From Helopsaltes ochotensis (Eukaryota; Chordata; Aves; Passeriformes; Locustellidae): a stretch of DNA of 64,000 nt. Every line of letters begins with the position of its first letter. Position 1 is the stretch's first letter. The translations under genes and the position numbers were made by a program. Location: contig VXBM01000094.1 in the NCBI GenBank assembly GCA_013400155.1, forward strand, positions 1,070,520 to 1,134,519, written 5' to 3'. This document shows positions 52,501 to 64,000 of the stretch, piece by piece. Under the pieces are notes generated by a model. That model had not been told where the DNA came from. It saw nothing but the letters and a program-made list of their open reading frames with translations, and made no database searches.

Positions 52501-54047
52501 CTGAAAATGAAAGCTTTACTCCAGACTGTTCCAAGGTTCACACCTTTTCCCTACGAGGAGAAACATGGTTAAAGTCTGTGACGACTCATTTGTTGCTTTG
52601 AGTTCTACATTGCAAAGAAAAGTACCTTGAAACATAGTCATGTGCTACCAAATAATCTATCTAAAGCAGAGTTACATAAATATTTTTCACCTGAGACAAT
52701 GGGATTGATTCTGAGGCTTCTGGTTCCAGCCTTGTTGTAATGTATATGAAAGGACTTGAAATCTAAAGAACTTTGTTATAGGCATATGCCTAATTTGGCA
52801 AGACAGAGACACCAAGGAAGCAGAGTATTACTACCAGATTCAGGTTCTCATAAGAGCAGAACCTATACCCTCACACTGGTAAAGTGCCATGTATTGAGAG
52901 AGGAAAAGTGTCTTCCATAGAATTTGCCTGGTTGCCTCCTGAAATCTCCAGATGTCCAGCTCTAATGCAAAGAAAACCAAAGCTAGCTTTTAATTTCTGC
53001 CTAAAACTGCGTCAAAAGTTGCCTCTGTGTTTCTATTTAGCATTCTTTAATTTCAGAACATGGTTAGCTTTGAATATTTTGAAATATATATTTTAGAGGC
53101 CATAGAGCTATTGATTGAAATTATTGTTCAAGTTCAAAGACAAGCTTCTTCCATGATATTCAGGTTAAAAAACCTGTAGTGTCTACAAGATTTTTAATGT
53201 TCCCTATTAATTACAGCATTCTGTACACTCTAGTGAATATGTTATTTGGACTCCAGCCGCATGAAGAAGGTGGGGATAGCCCTGTGGGCAAAGCAGAGAG
53301 CGCCCAATCAGAAGAGGAGTGTGGGTCAGGCTCCAGCAGATTTCTCCAGCACATTCCCAGGCCATACCTTAGCACAAGGGACTAGAATCACCCTCACTCT
53401 ACAGACAACAAAATAAAAGAACTAAGAGGATGAACTGTTTGTCCAATGCGGCAGTAGAAACGTGATTTTCTGCTTCCTGGTCCAGTATGTAGATGTCCCC
53501 GCCAGGCTATAAAGAAGGAATTAATAGGACTGGAAAAGACACAATTAATAACTGGGTAGACAGAAAGCACTATTTACAAGCATGTCAGAGGCCCCGAGTT
53601 ATACACTGATTGTGTTTGTTTCTGTAAAGCAGTATTAATCCCATTGTTGAGGGAAATGAAAGGACTTTAAAAGAGGAATTTTAAGTGTGGGGAAGTGAGT
53701 GGGAAAAGGCTTGCCACTCTTAATAAAATAAAAAGATGTCAGTGCAAATCGGCATCTTTTATTAGAAACCTCCTGTTGGAGTAGCAAAATGTCATCTACT
53801 GATGAATGCAACTGGAAGGGGGAAAAAATAAATCCCTGTCAACAATTGTTTCCAAACAATTTCAAATCAAACAATTTGCTTCTAAAATTATGTTTTGGTA
53901 AATTCATGTTAACTACTGGATATGTGCTGTTCAGAATACATAATTTCTCAGAGGAATTACCTCCCCAGAAAAGTCACAAATTATTTTAATGGCAGTTTTT
54001 GTAAACCATAAATAGCTCTAAGACTTTTCAAAAAGTCCTGAGACATT

Positions 54048-54222
54048 TCATAAAATCATAGAATGGCTTGGGTTAGAAAGGAATTTAAAGATCATGTAGT
54101 TCCAGTCCTACTGCCATAAGCAGGGGACACCTTCTACTACACCAGGTTGCTCAAAACCCCGTCCGTCATGGCCTTGAACACACTGCCAGGGATGGGGCGT
54201 CCATAATTTTTCTGGGCAACCT
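54048..54222 (-). mobile_element. CR1 LINE 3'-end fragment
   Basis: The plus strand starts tcataaaatcatagaatggc, which is the reverse complement of the CR1 terminal repeat. It continues with ttgggttagaaagg, aaagatcatgtagttcca, aggttgctcaaaacccc, ggccttgaacac and gccagggatggggcgtcca, ending at ctgggcaacct. This is the classic chicken-type CR1 tail, about 175 bp, with scattered substitutions and no coding sequence. It has the same orientation as FGF14. Confidence 0.93.
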
Positions 54223-57200
54223 AAATTTAAAGTTAAGTAAATTGGAAATTAGTATGTAAACTACTTTACATACTGTTGGGATAACAGCAAAAATCTAAAA
54301 TGTTGAAGTTCTCAAAATCTTCTAAATAAGCAAACATTACTAAATGCTTCTGGTTTATATCACAGAAATGTCTATACTCCATGCATGATAAAAGACAATA
54401 AATTTTAGTGACAACAGCTATAATTAAGATAATCAGAACCTTTTGGATTAGAGAAATGGAAGGGAGACAACTCCAGGTAAATGGTAGGAAAATTTAGATT
54501 TCAGAATATATTTATTGCACCCTAAAATACTCCCTTTTCTTTAGAAATCTGACTTCTTCATGAGAGAAGAATCCAGTTTTCCCCTCAGCTCTGCTGAGAG
54601 TGGGGCATTCTAAGCTGCCACAGCAGTGCAGGGGAAGGCTCCCAAAGGTTCAGGCTCCCAGCTCCATCCGGCAGCCTGCTGTCTGTCCAGGTACTGGAAA
54701 CTGGGAGGCAGTAAAGTGGAATAGAGCTTTGTTTTGGGATCTACAGTAATATTGTGGGTCTCAGCTCTCCTCAGGCCTGATGTGAAGTATTTCCGGAATC
54801 AGAAAAAGCCACTTCTAGAGCAGACTCTATGACTAGAGTCATTAGGACTTCTACACCTGATGCAGTCCTTCTTGGCTCCCTTCACAGCTAGTGGACCCAT
54901 CTATTTCGGAGTGTCACAAATTACTTCCTAGAAATTAGTATTTTTAATTAATTTCATGTCAGTCAAAATATGAACCTATAAGTTACCCATGTTTTGGCAT
55001 CTCCATAGCAAGAATTTTCATTCAATTAGGTGAACCTGATCCCAAGGGTCTAGAGTAGATCCATGGCCACCTATTCACTGGTTGGAAAACATACTCTGTT
55101 TTTCCTGGAACTTCAGCAGAATCAAAATATCCTCAAAGAACATTCAGATTCAATGGTAAGTGACCACAATAAATAATCTATGATGTAACAGATTATTGCA
55201 ATGAAACTTGTCTGAGAAAGGTTGTGAGTCGTCTGAATCCCAACAGTGTGGAAGTCCTTTGAAATGCCATCCTTAGGGCAAGACTTTTTCAAAACTGGAC
55301 CTAACAGGAAATTATTTCCTAGCAAGAAGAAAGAGAAAAGGTACTAAATAACTCTGTTTCTCTCCAAATAAATTAAAATGCCTACCTTAAAGTCGTGGTT
55401 CTACACAAATATGTGGTTATGGTTAAAGCTCCCCTGAATAACACACCTGAAAGGGAATGGCCCCTCTGCCTTCATGACATTTACCCACAGCATTCCAGAA
55501 GTTAAATTACTTCCCATCCTACTTGGCACCTGTTTTATACAGACCATTGAAGAAACAAGTTTATGAGATCTTCCAACAGCAAAAAAGCATACTGCATAAA
55601 GATCTAGCTCCCATTTATAGCACACCGTTAATAGTGAACATGTGCCACAGGTATTAAAATAATCAACTGGTGTCTAAAATAAGCATGTGGATGTGGGAAA
55701 ATGCACAAAAACAACCTCAAGGGGGTTAAAGTTTATGTCTTTGTTTAACACAAATGTGGTTCTAAGACATTGAAGTGATTCTTTTTTTGCTTTATCTGCC
55801 TACAACTACCATTGCTCCACACCACCAAACCCTCTCTGATTATGTCCTGGCATTTGTAATAAACATCAGTCACCTGTTATCTGACTACGTAAATGTATTT
55901 TGAAAAAGCTTTCCAGACAGAACTAAGCAGAAAATAATGATCCCATTGTGAAATACTTTTTCAGGATAAAGCCCAGAATAAAGGTTTCTTTTAAAAAAAT
56001 TGAAAGGAAAGGAAAAAACATTTCCAGGGTTACTCACACAGGAATAACTATCAGCTTAGCAACCAATGCAGGTTGGAGTTAAAGGCTTTTTATCTCAAAG
56101 TGAGTAGGAACTCAAGACTAGAAATGTCTATATGACAGAAAAGTGTTCAAGCTGCAGAGCTGCTTTTTATGCCCAGAAGTTTTTTTAAAAAAATTCTCCA
56201 GTTTTCCAACAGAAATTTTAACAAAGCTATTCTGTTTTAATGGAAGCTTGGCCTTTGGCCAAACCTGACAGACCAGTAAAACAGTTTCAGGCAAAATCAA
56301 AATATCAGTCCAACAACCTCTACCAGAAGGCCAGAAAAAAAAAAAAGTGGCTCATTTTCCTAGGAAGAAGGATCATGTGTGACAATTTCACTTTACTTGC
56401 TCACCATAAAATATCTGGTTAATTCTTTTCTCCTTTCCTTGGTGATGATACAAAGTCCTAAAGAGCTGCTTTTTTTTTTTAAGCAATTATACTTACAAGC
56501 ATAAAAAACAAAGCAAAATGCAAAACTAAACATAGCACAACAGAAGGTCACTTGAAGAAATCACAAAAAAAATTACCCAGATCTCATTTTCATTAGGGCA
56601 GAGTTTCATTACTGCTACAATAGCAGTAGACAATCTCAAAATTAGCACAAACATGTGGGCATATTCTACCCCCTCTAGCACAGGTGACTTTACCACTGTC
56701 ATCACTCCTTTGTCATTATGTGAAAGCACAAACCCTTACAAAGCTTATGTTTGGCTACTAAAAATAAAGCCTAGATAAATGAAGGTAATTTCTTAAAATA
56801 TACTCTTAGCTTAGTTTTCTAAACCGTACATACCTTTGCTTCCCTAGAATGATGACTGGAACGTTCTAACCTACACAGCCCTCGATATCAAACTTCACAT
56901 GTTAGTGTACTTCCATATCTGAAGTGGGGCAGGTTTGCTTGCGTTTGATAGTGCAGCTCCCCTAAGAATGCTAGCTAGAAGACCAATGCCATGTACTGAA
57001 ACCTATCTGTATGTCAAACGTGACTCATTTTAGTAAGCACTCGTAAAACTTCCATCAACAAAATTATTTTAGTTATATTTTAAATCAATTAGGATTCTTT
57101 ATGAGATAAATAATAGCTTGATCCTTATTCATTCTCAGGCAGGGGGAGGTTTGGTTTTTTTAAAGCTTCCATTCAAATAAAACCTTTAAATGAAACAGCA

Positions 57201-60200
57201 TTTATTTCTAATAGGCCACAGCAGTTTAATGAATCCACAGGTATATTTTCTTATATTCAAAGTGGACATGAACATAAAGGAAGACGTATTTTTGATTCAT
57301 ATGTGTACTACTTCCAGGACTATTTCTTATGGACTTATTGTCTGGTCTCACAGTCTTGCTGGCTAGTTGCAATGGTGAACTCAAAATTAGGAGCAACTTC
57401 TGGAGCTTCATGTGCTAAAATGAAAAACTCAATCTTGAAAGATTTATATAACTTCTGCACTTATAGAAATTAGTGAAATGGAATCAAAATCTCTGATTTT
57501 GCTTACCAAAACCCATAAAAAAGTTGGTTGCGGTCATTAGCAGATTCCAAAATTGCAGTCCCAGAACAAACTCGTTATATTTTATTTTCCCTTTACAGAA
57601 TTGAAATGAATTCCAAGTATCTGACTATCTTACTAATAGAAAGCTTTAAGAAAAATAAGCTCAGTGAAATATACTGGGGATACAGGGACAGTCCTGAAGT
57701 TCAGCCACAGTACAGCTTAACTTCACTGTCAACCCCACTGCACTGACTGAAATTACATTCACTCCTGTCAGGTAGTTGGTTGTCACAAAACAACTGTTAC
57801 TCCCCTTGGTCGCATGAAACTGCAGGATCATGGCAGATATGAAATAAAATTTAAAGCCTAAATAATTCATGCAAGTACTCTTTGAACAAGTCTGGTATAT
57901 CCACCATAGTTTTTCAGAGGGAAGAAGGTCTGAACAGTACATTTGTCAGAGTTTTCCCCCCATTCCATTCCCTTCCTTGGGTAATCAGATGTTTTACCAA
58001 TATGGTAAGTCAGGATGTGTCTGTCAAAACAGGCTTTGACTGGAAATACTGTTCTGACAAAACAGAAAATACAGTATGCTTTGCAGTGAAAAATTCCACA
58101 AACCTAAATGTCGGTTTGCTTTCCCAGATGACAGAAGAGTCGTTTTCTGAATGGCTTTGTTTAATAAGTTGTTGGTATTGCTACTACTCTGATTTTCAAG
58201 CTGAAGCTTTTCAGAGGCCGGAGCAGTTTCCAATACACAATGTCTTTCTGTTTGGAGCTTCTTAGGGAGAAGACCACTCAAGACCACAAAAGACTACTAC
58301 TGTATTTTTGGGTTTTGAGAGGCGTTAAGGTGTGCATCTAAGGCATCACGCCTTGCAGTGGTCTAAGCTTTGTCACAGCATAGATAACAATAACTATGGC
58401 CTTGTCTACATCAGTGTCATATTCTTCTACTCAAGAGTCCAAGTGTCATGAAAAGAACATTACCACCTTACCTACTTGCCAGAGCAATCACATAAATACC
58501 CAGAGCATTATACCTAGCAACCTTAATATTTAATAGCATAACTCATCTGTATGTGTGATCCATCTGCAACTCCATCCTATTGCTAGGATAGTCAAAACAA
58601 CTTCTTCCCTTTTACTGTTTTTTTCTAATTTGATTTGGGGCCACATAGTCACACAAGTGTCATATAAGCTCTAGGGTACCTGTTTCACTGCTCCCATTGG
58701 AACAAGATGTAAGATCCAGTGCTGATTGATTTTACCTTAACGAATGAGAAAGAGCCTCATGGCAAACCTTATTGCAGCCTTGCCTTCACCATGTAGAAGG
58801 GTGGCCACACAATCCCTGCAATTCCGAATGGCAGGACTGTGCAACTGCATGTTGGGATTGTTGGAAAACAATCCTGTTCTCTTTCAAAAGCATCTCTGAT
58901 GAAGTTTACAGGCAAAGGAGGTGACAAAGGGCTTTCAGAGCTATAAAAATTCATATTTTTTCTTCCTCTGATGGAATGCAAATCGGAAAATTTCTATTTT
59001 GCTCTAAATACAGTCTGAATAACCCCAATTAAGAAAATCATTCAATTTTTTCATCTTCCTCTAAACAGAAGCTTAGAAAAAAGTGTATATAAACTGAAAA
59101 AATAGTGCCATTTAGAATCAGCTCACTGATCACCTGCCTCCCAGTAGTTTAAAAAACACTGATCCAATGCCTCCCTACAAAGAGAGAAGAATAAACATAA
59201 CTACCCATAGAATCAAAATATGGAAAGCCCAGCTGAATCCAGTGTACAAAAATACCAAGGTCCGATTCATCATGAAAATATTCTCTCAAAGCTCAACAAA
59301 GGATACGAAAATAATAATACTGGTATTTTTATAATTTTCCTCCAAAGATACTTTTCTGTTTCCATGGCAGTAGCCAGTAGAGTCCAAAACTGTGTAATTT
59401 TCATGTTACTTATAAAACAGAAAAGAGCCTTCTCAGAGATAAAAATTCAACCCAATAACCAAATGGAGACACTCAGGACTCACAGAGCTGTCAACATACT
59501 AAAGCCACTGTGCAAGACATTGCTGATATTATGGCAGAAGTGAAGAAACATTTTTTCACTTCCTACACAGCTATGACATATCCCTAAAAAAGAACTCAGT
59601 ATGCCACAATCTATTGGACTCAGGATGTGAGTTGTGCCATTAGTCCTCTGGTGTCACATCGGAAAAGCCCTGGAAAATCAACAGCAAACACCTCAATTGT
59701 CCCTATCAAACACAACTGTCTGGAAACCAGTTAAAACAAACACCATTATGCATGTTAATATTGCACAATCAAAAATTATAAATAAAGTAGAATAAAAATA
59801 AGTAGCAAGTAGTTAAAGACTGTTTCTAGATCAGATCATGTTGTAGTTTCGGTCATTCTTGATACAGTTGATTGCAACAAAAATACTTAAAAGGAAGCAA
59901 AACCTTTTTGCTGCTTCAAGCTCCAAATACAGCTGCTATGCCCACCATAACTAGGAACTAAAGTTCTGAAGTTATCATACTACTTATATTCAAAGTTCAT
60001 GCAATTCAAAGAGAATGCTTCAAACAACTCCTATTATGTCCTGGATGGATGCTAATACCAGGACAGAAATAATAAAAAATCCTAAAAATTACATTATCTC
60101 TACAAGTCTGTTTACTCTAGAAGTACTAAGATCTCTAGCTGGGTTGCTCAGGTGCATTTAACCTTCCCTTTCCACATCTTAACGTGATCAAAACTTCTGA

Positions 60201-60745
60201 AAATTCAGCCAGAATTTTCAGGGAATGTTTTTGTTAAAGCACCATCATCAATTTGCCACCAGTTCATTCCCCAAAACTACTTGTCTTCAAGCCATGTACT
60301 ACTTATACCTAAACAGCAAAGAGTAGAAAACAGGCTGATCTTCCTTGCATCCCTCCCTGTATTTGAAACAAATGCAAACTGTGAAAACCAAAATAACAAT
60401 ATAGTGTGAAGTTGGTAAGAAGCTGACAAATTATAGTTAAGGACCTCTAAGCATAAACAGTTTTTAAGATGAGATTCATTGTGGTCTTCACACTTCTGCC
60501 ACTGAGGCTGCTTCAACCATTTTTAGCTGTTTTTATTTAAGTTCTGAAAAGTGGAGAGTTTTAGTTACTCAGATCCTGAGTTGTTGACTGTTTATCCCCG
60601 ACAAATTTTGAACACAACCTGCTCACAATGCTCAGGCATTGACCTAAAAACATCCACCAGTAATTCAAACAGAACTGTTTGCTTACAGTGCCAGTTAATT
60701 TCAACCATTATGTTTGCAATATAAACCACTGGTAAACAGAATGAC

Positions 60746-60767
60746 GATTGATTGATTGATTGATTGA
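60746..60767. repeat. (GATT)5 microsatellite
   Basis: Five perfect GATT units followed by GA, in FGF14 intron 1. The flanks are non-repetitive. Confidence 0.95.
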
Positions 60768-61719
60768 ATTATACTGAATATGATAAGTGGCCCTGAGATG
60801 TCTATTGGCTTGAACCAAATCACTTTGTCATGACAATGAGATACAAATGACTTTTCATACTTTAGTTTAATTACAACATGATTATTCAGGCTTAACCTGC
60901 ATTGGTTGCTGTAACTTTTAACTTCTCGAACACTGGATGAGTCTGTTTCTCTGTTGTTAACAGGAAAACACTTTCAAAACAAAAAACCCTCTGAGAGTGA
61001 TGACAAACCTCTTAAAAATAGAGAACTACAGAGTATGTCTAATGGGAATGTTTTAGCTTTTCTTCCTTTTTGTGGTTTGGATTCAATTATCTCGTCAATG
61101 ATATTCACTGTTTCCAAAGAAAGATGGTTGCCTATTAGTAGCATTCAGGGTTTTCAAAGTGTCATAATGTATATAAACTTGAGCCATCCACTCATTTTGA
61201 TTTATTTACTTGCATTTTTTTTTGCTCATTTTACATAGAACTTGTAACAGAATGTTTTTTATACAGAGCAGTACCTTTTAATTTTGCAGATAGTCCCCAG
61301 ATCATGTGCATTACATCAAAAGATCTGGTTTTAGGGTAGTAGCATCACAACCTCACAGTTGTTTAGCACATACAAGCAACTTAGACAACAGAATTTAATG
61401 AATTAATTTACATCTACTGAAGTGTTAAAATGCTACAGTTCTTAGTTGTACATAAATTGCAAATTTGGGGACATCTGACTTGAGAGCTGAAATTAAAAAA
61501 CTTTTATCTCTTTTCCCTTAAATATTGCCTCAAAAAGTCATTACTGATGCTCCATGGAAGCAGGTTTCTCATTTGTTTAACAGAAGTCTGTGGATACATA
61601 AACTAAAATGACAGATATTTCTACTTTGTCAGAAAATTTAAATATAACTGGAAGCAATAATGAAATTGGATTTATCAATCTAATGCCTTGAAGAGTTCAG
61701 CCATACACTAATCTCTGCA

Positions 61720-61720
<1 letters not shown>

Positions 61721-61758
<38 letters not shown>
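61721..61758. repeat. 38-base poly(A) tract
   Basis: An uninterrupted run of 38 A followed by gcccaaaacccctccc. I could not find a matching target-site duplication or a recognisable retrocopy upstream of it, so I call it only a homopolymer tract. Confidence 0.97.
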
Positions 61759-61759
<1 letters not shown>

Positions 61760-62027
61760 CCCAAAACCCCTCCCGTTCTCAGAATTCAGAATGTTATTTT
61801 AAGCAAACTCAAACTATGTTAATAAGGAGGTTGAAGCTAGGGTCTTGATTTTTTATTTTTTGTGAAAGATATGTAATAATATGTCCACCAGTCTCTGTTT
61901 GGAGTTTGTGATAAACACAAAACTTGATTATCCAAAGTAAGAGTAAAAGAAAGTGAATACAAAGTAAGATCCAAAGAAAGAATAAAACTGTTCAGATGAA
62001 AAAAATACTTGCTTGGTAGTAAGAACA

Positions 62028-62045
62028 GATGATGATGATGATGAT
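62028..62045. repeat. (GAT)6 microsatellite
   Basis: Six perfect GAT units in FGF14 intron 1. On the gene strand this is ATC. The tract is short and unremarkable in length. Confidence 0.95.
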
Positions 62046-63905
62046 GTATAATGTTCACTATCAATAATTTTCAGATGAGTACCTTAGGAGGAACATATAA
62101 AATTTTCAAATCCTTAAAACATACACAAGCAAAGTTCAATAACACTTGATAGAAGTAAAAAAAGTTGGCTTTTCTTCAGATTACCTATATCAGCAGAGAT
62201 CAATCTCTGAAATTTCCAGCCCTAGGAACAGTTTTCTATTAAAAAATTCAAAAGTATTCTGTGCTATTTTATCTTATTCCTACTTCTTGGCATAGCCATG
62301 ATCCCAGCTAATTTATAAGATGATGAAAAGGAATTACTAGCTGGAGGAATGCATTATTAATTTATTGGGTGTCCTTACACAACCATATTTAGGTCTACAT
62401 CTTGTAATCATGCCTCTACTTGCCTGATGGCAAGCACGGCTAGTCCTCAGGACTGATGCCACAAGTGTACTTCCATATAGAAGCCTGATCAGACCTCTGA
62501 TAAGACAAAACTTTCTCTGGACACAAGGGGAGACTTGCTAAATTTTGCTGCTGTGAAGCACTCCTTACCATGCCAGTTTCTTTCTAATCCCATAGAAAGA
62601 GATTCAATAGTTCCTGGAATCTTATTTTTGTTGGCTTTAGTAATACAGTTTAAAATGCTGTTTGGAACAAAGTAATACACATTTCATGTGCATTTGCTTT
62701 GATTACATAGAAGGAACTGTTCTGATTACACAGTGAGAAAAGTGAAAGCAGAAAATAGAGCAATGAAGTTTAAGAGTTCTTTTATTTAATAGTCACTGGA
62801 ATACAGATTACAGTGGCAAATTTTTCAACTCATCAGAATTTCATATGAAGAGATACAAACCACTAATTAAGGTAGAGGAATCCAAGTCTCAGTTATATAA
62901 AAACTACATAGATGAAAATGAGAGGAGCATCTGCCCAAGATGGAATATTCACCATGCATAAAGCAGTAAGTGCGTGAACAACTAAACACTCTGTAAATGT
63001 TGAAAGATTTTGGAAAAATTTATATATTTTAGTATATAATCTATGAACTACAGAGTTACAAGGAGGAGTGGCTGGAAAAAGTTCTTACTTCACCACATTT
63101 CCGAACATACCAATTTGTTATAAGATTGTTCCTCAAAACAAAACAAAGAAGAAATAATCTAGAATTAAAACAAAACCAAATGTAAACACCTATTGACTTT
63201 ATATTCTAACAAACAGACTGTTCTTTATGATATACCAATAAGCTTCACACACACCATTTTAATCACAAAAGTTGTATGCTGTTGTATGAAAAAAATCTGC
63301 TGCAAAATTGGAAAGAAATCATAAGAATCTTCACTTGGTTCATTGTAGAACGTACTTTAAAACAAGGGCATTATCATGATCTAAGAATTACATATATGTA
63401 ATATTTTTACATAAGTAGCTATATATTAGCCATAAATTTAGTACTTATGATCACAGAAGTCTGAAGAAAACAGTTACCTTTCACAGAAAACCTTCTTTGA
63501 CACTACAGAAAATACTAAAATAAAAGCATAGTAAATTTACTAAAAAAAAACCCCAGCCATTGTTCTAGTTTTAAATGGTAAGCAAGGAAGTCTCTCTCTA
63601 CCAACTTAGGGAGTGAAAATGCTTATCAAAACCAAACAAGAAACACCTATAACACATTATTGCATTAAGAGAGACCCTGGTTCCAGCTCCCACCCCTAGG
63701 CTCACAATTCCACAAGAATCTTTACTGCAAAGAAACCTGCTGACCTTTTCTTAAGCCTGACATATCTGCTGTGTGCTGAGTGACTTTGAAATCCAGTAAT
63801 AAAAATGCCTTGAGGCTTGAAAAGTCCCTTTTCATTAGGACACGAAATTCCATCATATTCACCTGTAAAAAGAACCATTAAAATGCAGAATAATTTAAAA
63901 CTAAT

Positions 63906-64000
63906 TTCCTTCCTTCCTTCCTTCCTTCCTTCCTTCCTTCCTTCCTTCCTTCCTTCCTTCCTTCCTTCCTTCCTTCCTTCCTTCCTTCCTTCCTTCCTTC
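63906..64000. repeat. (TTCC)n microsatellite, truncated by the window edge
   Basis: This is a perfect TTCC tetranucleotide tract of 95 bases, almost 24 units, still running at the last base of the window. On the FGF14 sense strand it reads GGAA/GAAG, a homopurine tract in intron 1 about 25 kb upstream of exon 2. The full length cannot be known from here. Confidence 0.98.

Larger units (their letters stand above)
39036..64000 (-). other. FGF14: FGF14 intron 1 (partial, runs off the right edge)
   Basis: This is the roughly 25 kb upstream of exon 2 in gene orientation. No FGF14 first exon was seen: exon 1a should encode a basic MAAAIASGLIRQKRQ-type N-terminus and exon 1b an MVKPVPLFRR-type one, and both are usually GC-rich, but no such reading frame or CpG island is visible. 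The intron holds two CR1 fragments (about 46665-47025 and 54048-54222), a triple 19-bp repeat at 47670, a 32-bp duplication at 49467, GATT, GAT and TTCC microsatellites, poly(A) and poly(T) tracts, and CpG-retaining patches near 43773-43913 and 44480-44614. Elsewhere it is AT-rich sequence with only scattered short reading frames of no recognisable family. That it is intron rather than intergenic rests on family knowledge that the first exons lie far upstream. Confidence 0.85.

Overview
This window reads as bird nuclear DNA. It is AT-rich, intron-like sequence with almost no coding capacity. It carries four decayed fragments of CR1, the main avian LINE family. Two of these have the 'aaggatcatcgagtccaac'-type 3' end that is common in neoavian and passerine genomes. 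A run of 82 Ns at 8279-8360 marks an assembly gap. I cannot identify the species.

The one gene I can support is on the minus strand: the fibroblast growth factor homologous factor gene FGF14. Two internal coding exons are clear. Exon 2 (38925-39035, 111 bp) encodes most of (D)PQLKGIVTRLYCRQGYYLQ... through the DDSSNS end. Exon 3 (30672-30775, 104 bp) encodes (T)LFNLIPVGLRVVAIQG... through GEGFLYTS. Both have consensus splice sites, their phases join correctly (exon 2 ends in phase 1, exon 3 supplies the remaining two bases), and both have the sizes expected for FHF genes. Their protein sequence matches FGF14 better than FGF11, FGF12 or FGF13.

On the minus strand the layout is: partial intron 1 (64000 down to 39036), exon 2, intron 2 of about 8.15 kb (38924-30776), exon 3, then partial intron 3 (30671 to 1). 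I saw neither alternative first exon (1a or 1b) and neither of the last two coding exons, so the window is an interior slice of a long gene. FGF14 encodes an intracellular, non-secreted FGF relative that binds voltage-gated sodium channel tails in neurons.

The rest is intronic: CR1 fragments, microsatellites, homopolymer tracts, small tandem duplications and a few CpG-retaining patches that may be regulatory. The most notable non-coding features are a (TTCC)n tract running off the right edge inside intron 1 (GGAA on the gene strand), three 19-bp tandem copies that each contain a forkhead-type TGTTTAC motif, and a dense CpG cluster just downstream of the exon 2 donor. I found no operon-like structure, CRISPR array, intact mobile element, RNA gene or evidently novel system.
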